Assembly (NCBI RefSeq): GCF_029193885.1
Contig: NZ_JARFVB010000011.1
Span: 1 to 64,000 of the forward strand
Source of the DNA: Flagellimonas yonaguniensis
GTDB taxonomy: Bacteria > Bacteroidota > Bacteroidia > Flavobacteriales > Flavobacteriaceae
Reading direction: 5' to 3'
DNA: 64,000 nucleotides
Of this stretch, positions 1 through 11,200 are shown in pieces. A program made the translations under genes and the position numbers. Under the pieces are notes generated by a model that saw only the letters and a program-made list of their open reading frames with translations, was not told where the DNA came from and made no database searches. The first letter of the stretch is position 1, and the number at the start of each line of letters is the position of its first letter.

Positions 1-3000
1 CCCGGTCCTCCCAAGGTGTTCGCCCGAACGTTGAGCGACTGTCCGCCCGTGGGGCCCAAGTCCAATTGTTGGCCATTGAAAAGGTTAAACAGGTCGGTGT
101 CCGTACTGGCATCGACCAAGGTAAAACTTACCACCCCTTCACTATTTACTCCAGTCCCCGTGAGTTCGATACTAGCTGTATTTGCACTTCCATAGACTAT
201 GTTCAACGTTGCGTTTATACCGGAGGCACTACCATTTAAAGATATGGTTATGGTATGGGTTTCATCTGGGCCGATAAAAGCGTTGGCAAGAATTCCCGTA
301 CTTATATCAAAGTTTGAAGCATTGGTACCCGTGATTTCCACGGAGCGAACAAATATACCAACGTTTCCACCTACTACGGACAAATCTATGTCAAGGGTTT
401 CGTCATCTCCAAAAGAAACGTTCTCCAGAACCTGCAATGTACTAGCCTGACTAGCTGTTCCAACAGGGGCATCTATTCCCAAAAATTCCATGTTTTTTTG
501 GTTTCCTCCTCCTCGACTCGGAGCCCCGGCCAAAATATGGATTCCAGGTCCCGAGACAATAGCCTGTGTGCCATGACGTTCATAGTTCATATCTGGCAAT
601 CGCTTCCATACACCTGCAAGTGGATCGTATTCTTCGGTCACCTTAAGGGCATCATCGGTCAAAACACCATAAACCACTTCATCTTCCACTTCTCCTCCAA
701 TGACCACTAGTTTATCGTTGAAGTTTACCGCAGCAGCACCCCCTCTTGGTGTTGGAATATTTTGCTCACTGGGTAAGGTAATCCAGGTTTCGGTTGTAAA
801 GTCATAAACATCGACTTCTGCTATAGTTGGTGCCCAAACCCCTTCAGCTCCACCAGAGAGTCTTCCCCCTGCTGCATATAGCTTGTCACCAATTACTACA
901 GCTGAAAAGTGGTCCCGAGGCCTTGGGGCATCAGTGAGGGTTGTCCAGGTACCCGTTGATGGATCATAAACATCAAACCATGGTACATACCCTCCATCAT
1001 GGCCGTCGGTATTTCCACCAACTACGTAGAACTTATCTTGATAGACCACCAATCCGGCCGACCCCCTACGTCTATTTTGAGGTATTTGCGGACCTTGTAT
1101 CCATTCTTGATGGGCAGGATCGAACATCCATATAAATTCTGCGGGAATTTCATTGGGAAATGCATTGGTCTGAAATGAACCGATTACCCAAATAAGGCCT
1201 TTGTACGCTGTGGCCTGAAAGTGATTGAATTGAAATGGGGCAGAGTTAGACAATGATGACCAAGTATTGGTTGCATAATCATAAATATCGATGGTCTGTG
1301 CACTTTCACGACCTCCCATTAAGTAGAATTTATCACCGGCCTGCACAAATGAATTTTCATGTCGTGCAGTATAATCAAGGTTCTCATTCTTATCGGTCCA
1401 AAAATACTCGCCGTCAATATCCCATTGAAAACTTACTGTCGTTGCGTCTTCTGTGACATCATCAGTATCATCTATCGTTACCGAAACGGTATAAGGACTT
1501 CCCTCTGCGGCATCTGCTGCAATGGTCCCACCTATTTGTCCATTTGTAGGTTCAATAAAGATTCCGGGAGGCAACCCTTGCGCCATGTAGGAAAGGTTAC
1601 CGTCGCCTCCAACGGCATCGACAATCAAGCTGCCATTTAGCTGCTCTCCTTGACTGCTGATCTGATCTGGAATATCGAACACATAAATTGGGGTATTAGT
1701 ATCCGAAACATCCAAAATCTCAATTCCATTAATCAAGGGGTTTTGGATGGCATCGTGCAAAAATTCAATGGTAATGGCTCCATCCGACACTTTCACAATG
1801 TGGCTTATCATACCTCCCGTTGCATGTCCAAAGGCCTCCGAAAGATCAATATCGGTCAAAAGTGGCAAATCAATTCCTTCGATACGTACATCGAAAATAC
1901 GCTCTCCCGGCTGGGATGTTCCCGAATAGCCGTTGCCCATATAAAGTCGTATTTCATAATTTCCGTTTTTGGAGACGGGAAAAGAATAGGCCATGTTAGG
2001 AGCACCGCTTACCTCATCAAAACGTTCTGTATCAAATATTTCAAAGGGTGTACTGTTCGCATCAACCGTGTTATCCAGACTCGTTATTGTGCCATTGTAG
2101 GTGTTATTGGACGCTGGTTCTATCAAAAAAAGTGAATTAGTGGGGGCCTGATCTGCAGCCCAAACCATATCATTGTCGATGGATGCTATTTCTGGTCCTC
2201 CGGTGTTGACACGGTATAGTACAATACTTTCCTCAACAGTCTTTACCAAAAAGGACGTTTCCACATATAAAGACTCGTTATCGGTAGCCCGAATGGTAAT
2301 TGTGCTTTCTTGCGACGTATCTGGAAATACGATTGTCAACATGTTGGATACTATAGTTGCATCTATGCCGGGATTGGTATTGTTCGCAACGGTATAAGTT
2401 AAATTTTCGACACCTTGATTATCATCAAAAACGGTATCTAAATCTATGGTTTCATCTAAAGAGCCGATGATTCTTTCCAAATCGGAAATTTGCTTTACTA
2501 TGGTCGGAGAACTTCCACTAATATTTAGAAAGTCCCAACTACCCTCTAACTCCACACCTGAAGTGTTGGAAGTACCTATAAGTCCAAGGGCCAAATCGGA
2601 ACCCTGGTTTTGAATGGCTTGCAAAATAGTTCCCTGAGCAGTCAAACTACCTATCTCAACGGGTGTTGCCCCATCAATTTGATATTCAAAAGTAATTTCC
2701 CCAGTTGAAGGGTCTACCATAAAATGGAACAACATTCCCGTTTCAGGGCGATCTGCTATAGAAATGGGTGTGATTATGGGCGCACTGGGCAAATCGTTTA
2801 TTTCCTGCTGTATGACAAAACCATTCGTATTGACTATGAATTTGATATAATTGGATTGTGTTCCATCCCCAATAAAAAATCCAAGCTCACCATCGGTAGC
2901 TGCTGTAGTACCGTATAAACGGGAAGATCCTGTAAACCCGACCATACCGCCTGTTATGCGGAATTTCCCCGTAGTAACATCAACTTGTGCACCATATTGA

Positions 3001-5219
3001 AGTCCCTTTTCTTGTGTGTTGGTTGTTCCCAAAGCGGTCCCCGATGTCATATGCATGGTCACAATTCCGGGGGCACCTCCCATGACATCATTAGGATTGG
3101 GGTCGTTGGGGTCATCACGCCTATCGGTAAAATTCAGCCAGTTTCCATTACCAGCTCCATTATTCATAAATCCAGTAAAACCCAAGCCAAGATAACCCCC
3201 CAAGCCTTGCTGGTAATTAAAGAAGTCGTTGGAAACGGGTAATGTGAAGGCATCGCTTCCGTTTGTGGCCGGGTCACCCAATTGGAAAGGATCATCCACA
3301 TCTGGAACACCATCGGAATCATCATCGGGATCGTTCAAGTCGGATATTAACGTTCCCCCTTGAAGACTATCAAAATCGGAAGGTTGCGACCCCCCATTAC
3401 AAATATCGGTACCATTATCTATTTCATCTTGATTGGTATAACCGTCAAAATCATTATCGGCCAATGGATCGTACCCTGGGTTTCCAGGTAATACACATTC
3501 CACAAAATCCAAAGGTTCAAATACTTGAATGTTACCGCTCAGATCTCCTGTCCAAATAGTCCCTGGAAAAATCTCGTCATCGTCAGTGGTCTCAATTGCC
3601 AAAACATAACCCTCGGTACCTGATAAAAAGCTTTGGTTCAAGCTTTCCAATTGTCCGTCAGCCGTCAGTTGAACCCTTCTTATGTTACCACTGCTTGCGG
3701 TTGCGAGCAAATCTCCCTGCATGGCACCATTAAAATTGGAGGCCTGGTACTCGGCTATTCCATTTGTATTCGTACTCCAAACAGTAATTTCACCATCTAG
3801 AGGACCATCTGGGTTGTCCTCGTCGGGTCCACGCCAATCCCCTTCAACACTATTAGCCAATTCAACGGGAACGGGAGGCCAATCTGCGGGAAGCGCTACA
3901 TTTGGATTGCTCGTATATCCTAGGCCTGGTGAACTAGGGTCGTACGTTTCTGTCCTAAAGACAGCCCCTATATTTCCATCGCCGGGGGCCGTATATAAAC
4001 CTGCTCCAGAAGGGTTCGCTCGTACCGGATTGGGGTGGCCACCGTAATATTCCCAAAATGTGTAGGTGGACAAATCTGTGGTCACCAGTTGCAAGTGGTC
4101 TTTATTGTTGATATGCTCCCCTCCTGAATAGGATTGGCTACCTGGTTCATTGGGATCATAATCATTATTTACGTTAGCTGTACCTTCATTAACAGGAAAA
4201 CCTCCCCAACCTCCATTAGCACCATTATCGGTCACATAAAGTGCTCCCGATTTGGTAACTACAAGATCATAGGCATTTCTGTAGCCTGGTGACAAGATTT
4301 GGACTGGCCCATTGGGAACCACTTTAGCCTGGTTGAGACCATCATTACCGCCCCAGGGGTCATTGACATCTATGCCATCATACCCAGGAACATCCGGATC
4401 GGTAATACCATTTGCATTTGGCCGCGTGGGATCATCTAACGTGGGCAGATCGTAGATAAATTGTCGGCCATTGTCCAATTGCACTGGCATAGCGTTTATG
4501 GCCTCAAGGTCTATGGCTAAAATAGCTGCTGAAAGTGCATACTCTGTAGAAAACACAAAATTAACAGAAGGGCCTCCTCCATTGGTGTGCCCTCCTTGCG
4601 CAACCAATAAGTATTCCTTACCTCCTATTGTTGCTAAATCCAGGCCATTCGTCGCATGATTCTCTTCTGACCTTGGCAGCCCCCTCACAATATCAACAAT
4701 ATCCCATTCCGTACCTGTCCAACTGAACCTGGTAATGACCCCTGAATTGGTATCCAGGTCAACATCCCCATTACCACCTCCAGAACCAGCGCCAATTCGA
4801 ACATCACTGGAAGAAACATAGAAAACAGGATTCTGTGCAGTACCGGTTACCACGATGCCAATAGTTTCCCGTGTATGGCATTGGGAGTAACTTCCACTGC
4901 AGGGTGTTCCATCATCGTCATGATTGGTAATGCCTTGAATATCATCCAACACCTCCACATTGAGCACATCATAATCATTGGTTCCGTTTCGCTCAATGGT
5001 AAAAATATTGACCTTGCCATGTAACGAGGTCACATAAAGGCGGTTATCCTGTCCGAACATCATTCCGGTAACTCCTCCACTTAAATTTTGATTTCCGTTG
5101 TAATTGAGCAAGTTTTGTGAGAAACTGACCTGGGCCGAAACTGAAGAAGAATAAATAATCAATAAAAATAGGCAGAGGAGTCCCACAAGCCTATTCACTG
5201 TGGAGTAGTTTTCTTTCAT
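1..5219 (-). CDS. Giant secreted multidomain protein (propeller, malectin, Kelch), partial at left edge
   Basis: The reading frame is open from an ATG at 5219 to the left edge, giving 1,739 codons without a stop; the C-terminus lies outside the window. A signal peptide spans residues 1-29 (cut near SVSA/Q). Next come a glucose/sorbosone-dehydrogenase-like propeller (about 30-575), Asp-rich thrombospondin-3-like Ca-binding repeats (about 580-653), a ConA-like segment (about 655-900), a cadherin-like segment, a malectin-like domain (about 1001-1176, starting LYRVNTGGPE), a putative Ig (He_PIG-type) domain, Kelch repeats (about 1266-1573, several YLMGG/VVGGN-like turns) and a choice-of-anchor/Ig-like domain at the edge. 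It is a clear paralog of the protein at 8242-17241 but lacks that protein's second malectin unit. A secreted polysaccharide-binding or matrix role is inferred; enzyme activity of the propeller is unproven. T9SS export is expected by analogy, but its sorting domain cannot be seen. Confidence 0.88.
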   Translation of the reverse strand, partial: MKENYSTVNRLVGLLCLFLLIIYSSSVSAQVSFSQNLLNYNGNQNLSGGVTGMMFGQDNRLYVTSLHGKVNIFTIERNGTNDYDVLNVEVLDDIQGITNHDDDGTPCSGSYSQCHTRETIGIVVTGTAQNPVFYVSSSDVRIGAGSGGGNGDVDLDTNSGVITRFSWTGTEWDIVDIVRGLPRSEENHATNGLDLATIGGKEYLLVAQGGHTNGGGPSVNFVFSTEYALSAAILAIDLEAINAMPVQLDNGRQFIYDLPTLDDPTRPNANGITDPDVPGYDGIDVNDPWGGNDGLNQAKVVPNGPVQILSPGYRNAYDLVVTKSGALYVTDNGANGGWGGFPVNEGTANVNNDYDPNEPGSQSYSGGEHINNKDHLQLVTTDLSTYTFWEYYGGHPNPVRANPSGAGLYTAPGDGNIGAVFRTETYDPSSPGLGYTSNPNVALPADWPPVPVELANSVEGDWRGPDEDNPDGPLDGEITVWSTNTNGIAEYQASNFNGAMQGDLLATASSGNIRRVQLTADGQLESLNQSFLSGTEGYVLAIETTDDDEIFPGTIWTGDLSGNIQVFEPLDFVECVLPGNPGYDPLADNDFDGYTNQDEIDNGTDICNGGSQPSDFDSLQGGTLISDLNDPDDDSDGVPDVDDPFQLGDPATNGSDAFTLPVSNDFFNYQQGLGGYLGLGFTGFMNNGAGNGNWLNFTDRRDDPNDPNPNDVMGGAPGIVTMHMTSGTALGTTNTQEKGLQYGAQVDVTTGKFRITGGMVGFTGSSRLYGTTAATDGELGFFIGDGTQSNYIKFIVNTNGFVIQQEINDLPSAPIITPISIADRPETGMLFHFMVDPSTGEITFEYQIDGATPVEIGSLTAQGTILQAIQNQGSDLALGLIGTSNTSGVELEGSWDFLNISGSSPTIVKQISDLERIIGSLDETIDLDTVFDDNQGVENLTYTVANNTNPGIDATIVSNMLTIVFPDTSQESTITIRATDNESLYVETSFLVKTVEESIVLYRVNTGGPEIASIDNDMVWAADQAPTNSLFLIEPASNNTYNGTITSLDNTVDANSTPFEIFDTERFDEVSGAPNMAYSFPVSKNGNYEIRLYMGNGYSGTSQPGERIFDVRIEGIDLPLLTDIDLSEAFGHATGGMISHIVKVSDGAITIEFLHDAIQNPLINGIEILDVSDTNTPIYVFDIPDQISSQGEQLNGSLIVDAVGGDGNLSYMAQGLPPGIFIEPTNGQIGGTIAADAAEGSPYTVSVTIDDTDDVTEDATTVSFQWDIDGEYFWTDKNENLDYTARHENSFVQAGDKFYLMGGRESAQTIDIYDYATNTWSSLSNSAPFQFNHFQATAYKGLIWVIGSFQTNAFPNEIPAEFIWMFDPAHQEWIQGPQIPQNRRRGSAGLVVYQDKFYVVGGNTDGHDGGYVPWFDVYDPSTGTWTTLTDAPRPRDHFSAVVIGDKLYAAGGRLSGGAEGVWAPTIAEVDVYDFTTETWITLPSEQNIPTPRGGAAAVNFNDKLVVIGGEVEDEVVYGVLTDDALKVTEEYDPLAGVWKRLPDMNYERHGTQAIVSGPGIHILAGAPSRGGGNQKNMEFLGIDAPVGTASQASTLQVLENVSFGDDETLDIDLSVVGGNVGIFVRSVEITGTNASNFDISTGILANAFIGPDETHTITISLNGSASGINATLNIVYGSANTASIELTGTGVNSEGVVSFTLVDASTDTDLFNLFNGQQLDLGPTGGQSLNVRANTLGGP

Positions 5220-5560
5220 TTTGGTGTTGGTTTGGTTAAAGAAGTGTATTGCGTTATGCGGAGAGAAATACTCCCCAACTATTCTGATTAATAATGTCCA
5301 ATCTGAACTACATTTGGGGAACGTTACGAATATAATTCACAGCTTTTAAGCTGCATGAATGGTCGGTGGTAATTAGACTAACTACCATTAAAATCGATAA
5401 ACTTCAATTTGAAGCATGACCCTTACAATCAACTCATTATGATTTGTAAAGATATTCGTGTTAAAGGACTTGAAAAACTAGTTTAAGAAGGATTAGATAA
5501 TTATGGGAAAAATATACAGGGAAAATACAACCAACCAGCATGAAGAGCATAAACCCCAGC
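5220..5560. other. Intergenic region upstream of the first giant gene
   Basis: This 341-base A/T-rich stretch lies between the start of the left giant gene and the stop of the CapD-like gene, both on the minus strand. I found no exact TAnnTTTG element on the minus strand, no poly-C tract like the one at 17306-17315, no convincing hairpin and no supported small gene. It must contain the promoter of the left giant gene, but I cannot place it. Confidence 0.5.
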
Positions 5561-6463
5561 CTAAACGGACTGTTGGTTCAGGTAATTGGGATTGTTACCT
5601 ATAGGTATGGTAAGGTTTTCATTCGCACTAGTCTTCTGTTCGGTGTGAATTTTAGGGTCCTGAATCTTTTGATTTTTATTGATCAAAACGCCATTTTCGT
5701 TAACATTGATCAAGGTCAACTGATATTTTATTGATTCAGAACTATTAGCTACCAAATTGACCAAATACACGGTTTCATTATTGTTTAAAATTTTATCAAT
5801 AAATTCCATGTACTGGTCATCATCATTTTTGAGTAAATCTTCGTGTATATACCACGAAGTAAATTTGGACATATATTTATCGCTGAAACGTTTTACAAAG
5901 TGTTCACTATTCAAAACCAAGAACTGGTTGTTCTCTCCATTACGTTCCTCGAGGAGAGAAATCATGGACTTCAATTTCTTTACCTCCAAGGTATTATTAT
6001 AGACCAACACCGCGGAATCCTTTATATGTTTTGAAGCTCTAAATGTAAAGTACTTGTATAAGTACCTGGAAAGAGCCAAAGCAGTAAAACTTACGATACT
6101 GTGCACAATAATAATGGACAGCGGAACCATAAGGTCCTGTTCCATAAATAATTTGCCATTAACCACCACAAGTACAATGGTTAATATATTAGCCAGACAG
6201 ATGGCATTGAAAATACTGTAGACTTCACGTACAGTGCTGTACTTTACATAACCTTTATAAATACCTATGAATAGAAATATCAAAGAAGTAAGGGCAACAA
6301 TAATTGGTAATTGAATCAACATTCCATGGCTCCATATATCTGGCAGAATAAGAGAGCACAGAAAGTAAGAAAGTACAAAAGATACACTGGTCAACAGGAT
6401 ATCGATTATAAAAACTAACCTTACGGGGAACATTTTATTGATGCGAAGATTGTTCTTGGTCAT
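5561..6463 (-). CDS. CapD/FlaA1-like membrane protein lacking the catalytic SDR domain
   Basis: About 300 residues. Four hydrophobic segments lie in the first 150 residues, and the loop GIYKGYVKYSTVREV resembles the conserved loop of the N-terminal membrane region of FlaA1/CapD/PglF nucleotide-sugar dehydratases. A Rossmann-like segment follows (about residue 165 onward), but where the family has a glycine-rich GxGxxG loop this protein reads VLVYNNTLEV. The protein ends where the catalytic epimerase/dehydratase domain would begin; full family members are about 600-650 residues. I chose the ATG at 6463 because a TAnnTTTG element at 6488-6495 sits just upstream; an in-frame TTG at 6541 would add 26 residues and place that element inside the gene. 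It is divergent from the glycosylphosphotransferase at 6662. It could be a degenerate remnant or a non-catalytic membrane partner; no enzymatic role is supported. Confidence 0.7.
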   Translation of the reverse strand: MTKNNLRINKMFPVRLVFIIDILLTSVSFVLSYFLCSLILPDIWSHGMLIQLPIIVALTSLIFLFIGIYKGYVKYSTVREVYSIFNAICLANILTIVLVVVNGKLFMEQDLMVPLSIIIVHSIVSFTALALSRYLYKYFTFRASKHIKDSAVLVYNNTLEVKKLKSMISLLEERNGENNQFLVLNSEHFVKRFSDKYMSKFTSWYIHEDLLKNDDDQYMEFIDKILNNNETVYLVNLVANSSESIKYQLTLINVNENGVLINKNQKIQDPKIHTEQKTSANENLTIPIGNNPNYLNQQSV

Positions 6464-6487
6464 AACAAAATGAATGATGGTTTTATC

Positions 6488-6495
6488 CAAATTTA
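6488..6495 (-). promoter_or_regulatory. Bacteroidota -7 element of the CapD-like gene
   Basis: On the minus strand this reads TAAATTTG, an exact match to TAnnTTTG, 24 bases before the ATG at 6463. No TTG -33 element was found at 17-23 bases. Its position favours the 6463 start over the upstream TTG. Confidence 0.4.
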
Positions 6496-6661
6496 AAACT
6501 AAAAAACCCTCATTAGGAACTCTCGGATTTGTTTTCGTCAAACGTCAAAAAAATCGGGTGTCCGTATATTAATCTGAAATAATGAGCGTTTGTTTATTAG
6601 AATTTAGCTCAGTGATTGTGTGAAAAAACATAATTGTTGAGCTCCAATTTGGTCAAAAAAC

Positions 6662-8035
6662 ATGAGCACAAAACCGCTATTGAATACACTAGAAAGAAAG
6701 TCTATACTGTTTATAGGTGATTTAATACTTATAGGAATCTCCCTTAGGAACTTCGTTATAAGAGCTGTGGACTATCAAAATGAGGACCCACTGTTCTATC
6801 AAATTGCGATTGTTAGTATCGGCGTACTCAATTATTTCTTGTTGGCATATATTTTTGAAACCTATAATTTGGAAAAGGTTCCCAAGTCAGTCACCTATTC
6901 GATCATACGAATCTTTACCATTACTTTTTTGTTCACTATATCCATTGTGGGCATTACCACATTTTTCTTTGCTTTTGCCTATTGGCAGGTGTATTTATTG
7001 GTGTTCATCATATTTTGCCCTATTCAATTGTCCCTATGGCGATTGCTTTTCAACTACGTTTTCAAATTTGTTCCCACGGTAAAAAAGGCACTTTATATTT
7101 ATGATGAGACCACAAAGCACTCACTACAAAAAAACCTAGATAATATTAATGGTAACGAGGAAAATGAGACTTACTACAAAGTTGTATCCACATATTTGAA
7201 CTCTGATGATGGTAATCCAATCAATGAAAACAAATTATTGGAAAAGAACATTGATTCGTGCATCATAAACACCAGAAGCTACAACCATTTCTCCAAGCAG
7301 ATGGAGAACATGCTGGTAAACTCCCTATTGTCGGGTAAAGAAGTGCTAACCTATACTTCCTTTTACGAAAGTACCTACGAGGCCCTTCCTATCGACTCTC
7401 ATAACGATAGTCTATATGAGATTCTGCAGTTGAGCAATAATAAAATCCATTACATTCAGGGCATAACCAACTTTTCATTCAATATTCTGTTAACTTTCAT
7501 ATCTGGTTTAGCTTTCTTACTGTCCATTCCATTTGTTTTCTTATTGAACATCTTTTTTAACCCAGGGCCGCTATTCTACACCCAATTACGGGTTGGTAAA
7601 CACGGAAAAGAGTACAAGGTATTTAAGTTTAGATCCATGGTGGTGGATGCCGAAAAGAAAGGGGCAAAAATGGCCACCAAAAATGATGCGCGAGTTACGA
7701 AATTCGGCAAAGTATTGCGAAAATTCCGCGTTGATGAATTGCCTCAGGTATGGTCCATTATTCGAGGGGACATGTCTTTTATAGGACCAAGACCGGAAAG
7801 AAAGGTATTTGTTGATAAATTGAACGAAGTAACCCCATTTTACAATGTAAGGCATTTAGTAAAGCCTGGTATTTCAGGTTGGGCTCAAGTGAAATATAAA
7901 TATGGTGAAAATTTGGAAGACTCTATACGAAAACTAGAGTATGATCTGTATTATATTAAAAACAAATCTGTTGTTCTAGATTTACGAATCATTTTCAAGA
8001 CGCTCTCAACTATACTATTCTCTAGAGGCGTATAG
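6662..8035 (+). CDS. Exopolysaccharide polyprenyl-phosphate sugar-1-phosphate transferase
   Basis: This 457-residue inner-membrane enzyme should start polymer synthesis by moving a sugar-1-phosphate from a UDP-sugar to undecaprenyl phosphate. Four hydrophobic segments occupy about residues 13-130, a soluble Rossmann-like region follows, and a fifth membrane segment (about 277-300) leads into the bacterial sugar transferase domain (PF02397 type). Family motifs are present: FKFRSM (320-325), DELPQVWSIIRGD (about 357-369), FIGPRPE (to about 376) and KPGISGWAQV. Length and layout match the WbaP/WcaJ class. The Rossmann part lacks a clear glycine-rich loop (LYIYDETT). It lies between two giant surface-protein genes and is divergent from the CapD-like gene; the rest of the polymer locus starts about 10 kb away. 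The sugar transferred cannot be read from sequence. Confidence 0.93.
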   Translation: MSTKPLLNTLERKSILFIGDLILIGISLRNFVIRAVDYQNEDPLFYQIAIVSIGVLNYFLLAYIFETYNLEKVPKSVTYSIIRIFTITFLFTISIVGITTFFFAFAYWQVYLLVFIIFCPIQLSLWRLLFNYVFKFVPTVKKALYIYDETTKHSLQKNLDNINGNEENETYYKVVSTYLNSDDGNPINENKLLEKNIDSCIINTRSYNHFSKQMENMLVNSLLSGKEVLTYTSFYESTYEALPIDSHNDSLYEILQLSNNKIHYIQGITNFSFNILLTFISGLAFLLSIPFVFLLNIFFNPGPLFYTQLRVGKHGKEYKVFKFRSMVVDAEKKGAKMATKNDARVTKFGKVLRKFRVDELPQVWSIIRGDMSFIGPRPERKVFVDKLNEVTPFYNVRHLVKPGISGWAQVKYKYGENLEDSIRKLEYDLYYIKNKSVVLDLRIIFKTLSTILFSRGV

Positions 8036-8183
8036 GAGTGTTCAGTACATTAAAAAACACAACCACTAACAAATACAGTTTCTATCTACTGATTCCCCCT
8101 TGGTTATAGATAAGAGCAAAATCTTATACGTAAATCATATTACAACAACCTAGTTAAGTTAACAAGAGTATTTGTCACAATAA

Positions 8184-8210
8184 AAAAGGCTTCCTTAAAG
8201 GAAGCCTTTT
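8184..8210. terminator. Bidirectional intrinsic terminator
   Basis: A perfect 13-bp inverted repeat with a one-base centre (AAAAGGCTTCCTT / AAGGAAGCCTTTT) lies between the convergent genes ending at 8035 (+) and 8242 (-). The minus strand has six T after the G/C stem and the plus strand four, so it can end both transcripts and looks stronger for the giant gene. Confidence 0.88.
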
Positions 8211-8241
8211 CGCTATATGAAAGGTTTTCTTATTATACTTT

Positions 8242-11200
8242 CTAATTGGATACCAGAAACTTAATTCCTATGGGATCCCCATCACTTAACTCAAGAGTAA
8301 CATAATACAATCCACTTCTCAAATTAAAGACAGGAACTCTGTAAGCATCCAAACTGTTGTCATACGTTTGGCCCGGGTCGAATGTACCTACAAGTCTACC
8401 CATTGAATCATGCAAGTGTATCGTAGTTACCACTATACTCTCTGGCAATTCACTCATTTGAATACTTACCGTTTCATCTGTAATGGGGACCGGATTCGGA
8501 GCTATTATTGCCGTAGCATCAGTTTCTGATTCAGACTCTATCACTTCAATTTCCACTGTGGCTGTATCCGTCAAACCTTCCCCGTCTGTAACTGTAAGCT
8601 CTGCGGTATAATTACCTGCTTCGCTATATGTATGAACCGGGTTAGCATCTGAGGAGGATGTTCCATCTCCAAAATCCCATGCGTATGCAACCACGGCAAC
8701 ATCGTCCGAAGAGTCACTTCCTGTAAAAGTAACCTCCAAGGGTGCGTTACCACTTTCAGGTGTTGCAGAAACAACCGTCTCTGGGGCCTGGTTTCCACCT
8801 TCTTCGGTTACCTGGATGGTTATCGTGGCAGTATCCGTCAAACCTTCTCCATCAGTTACAGTCAACGATGCCGTAAAAGTGTCAGGTGTAGTATATGTGT
8901 GTTTCGGGTTGGTTTCAGTTGATGAATTGCCATCCCCAAAATCCCATTCATAACTCACTATCGCAACATCATCAAGTGAATTTCCTCCCATAAAGCTTAC
9001 CTCTAGTGGAGCATTACCATTTTCTGGAGTTGCTGTAACAATAGCCTCTGGGGCCTGGTTTCCAACTGCTTCAGTCACCACAATCTGTATGGTAACCGAA
9101 TCTGATAATCCAGCCTCGTCTGTAACAGTCAATGTGGCATCATAAGTTCCAGCATTCTCAAAGGTAAGAACTGGGTTCATTTGAACCGAAGTCCTACCAT
9201 CACTAAATTCCCAGAAATAAGAATCAATACCCACATCGTCAGAAGAACCACCGGCGTTAAAAATAACGGGGAGTGGCGCCTTACCTTCTGTTGGGTTGGC
9301 TGTAGCAACTGCTTCTGGAGCTTGATTTCCTCCAACTTGAGTCACTTGAATCAATACTGATACCGTAGCGGTAGCTCCTTCATTATCCGTTACTGTAAGT
9401 TCAGCATTATAGTTGCCCGGATCGGTATAGGTATGGACTGGATCTGCCTCTGTAGACGTAGCTCCATCACCAAAATCCCATGCATACGAATCAACTGCAA
9501 TGTTGTCCGTAGAACCACTTCCGGTAAATGAAACCTCCAAAGGTGCTTCACCATTGTCGGGAGTGGCGGCAATAACCGCAATAGGGTCTTGATTTGTTAC
9601 GGTAATCGTAATCGTATCGGTTCCCGTTAAACCACCTCCGTCTGTCACGGTAAGGACAACATCATAAACGCCCGTTGTATTAAAGATATAAGTAGGGTTC
9701 GATTCTGTAGATGTGCCTCCATCACCAAAGTCCCAAGCATAGGAAATAATACCTATGTCGTCCGAAGAGCCTGCACTCATAAATTCTACTTGTAAAGGTG
9801 CTGGTCCAGATTCTTGAGAAGCCATAGCTACAGCTGTAGGAGCTTCATTCGGTTGGTTTACCGTAATGGTCAACTCGGCTGTATCGGTCAGTCCTTCAAT
9901 ATCTGTTACGGTCAATACCGCCGTATAAATACCTGGTGTGGTGTAAGAATGTGTTGGGTTTTGTTCGGTAGCAGTGTTACTATCCCCAAAATCCCATGCA
10001 TAACTTTCAATTTGTATATCATCGGTTGAGCCACTGCCGTCAAAGATAACTTCCAAGGTTGCTTCGCCTTCTGTAATATCGGCAGAGGCTACGGCTGTTG
10101 GCGCTACCCCGGTTCCGGTTACATCAATGGTAATAGTGTTGGTGTCAGAACCTCCATCAGCATCTTCCACTGTCAGGTCCACTACGTAAGTTCCTATTTC
10201 TGTAAATTCATAGGTTGGGTCTGCCTGGCTGGATGTTGTGCCGGTACCATCGTTAAAACTCCATAAATAACTGGTCACTCCAGCATCGTCCAAGGAATTA
10301 CTTCCCGTAAAATTAACCGTTAATGGAACAACACCACTAACAACATCAGCTTCTGGGACTGCTATCAACTCACCGGATACACCTATGTACCATAAGAAAT
10401 CAACTGTTTCATTGCCTGCAGGGTCGCCATTATCCGTTACATTGACCGATACACTGTATGGGCTATCCACAGCTGCTCCAGGGTTTTGAGTTCCCTCTCC
10501 TTGCTGTGATTCAGGTCCATCCAAAGTATCAATGGGCTCACCTGTACCAACTAAATCGATATGTGCCAGTGCAAATCTATCCAACTTATGCCCTTCAGAA
10601 CGCTCCGAGGTTTGAATGGTATACGTCCCCGTACTTGGAAAATAGACATAAACAGGAAAACCATTGCTATCAATTGTTTGTCCATCCCATTTGTTACCTC
10701 CAGAACCTGACCTATATAATTTGAAAAAGCCATTGACCCCTGGATTCAAACTTCCATAATCAGGTCTCCCTTCCGCGTTTCCTGCTGGATAATATATGGT
10801 CTTACTGGAGACACCGCCACCAAGAATGTTTTCGAATTCTGTAGTACTGGTCAAACTACCTCCTTGCACCGTGAAAAAATGCACATCGGGAGTATTGTCT
10901 ATTTTAAACCAAATATCATTTTTATCAGTAGAACTACCCCCACTATAATCTGATTTCATATGAAAGCGATAAACTCCTGGATTATCAATTTGGAATTCAT
11001 ACGAAACCGTTTGTCCATTAGTATTACCAAAATGATCGGTAGTTGATAATAAATAAGTGGTTTCAGATTCTGTCAAAATATCAAAACCTCCCGCGGTATC
11101 ATTGAAATCTGTTTCCGCTTCAATGATCAAAAGTCCACCATCTTCTTGGAAAACATTACTTCCATCACTTACAAAACCATCATCAATAGTACCGGAAATA

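Noticed and set aside
6464-6541. TTG start of the CapD-like gene
   Set aside because: A -7 element at 6488-6495 lies within this extension, so the ATG at 6463 is more likely.
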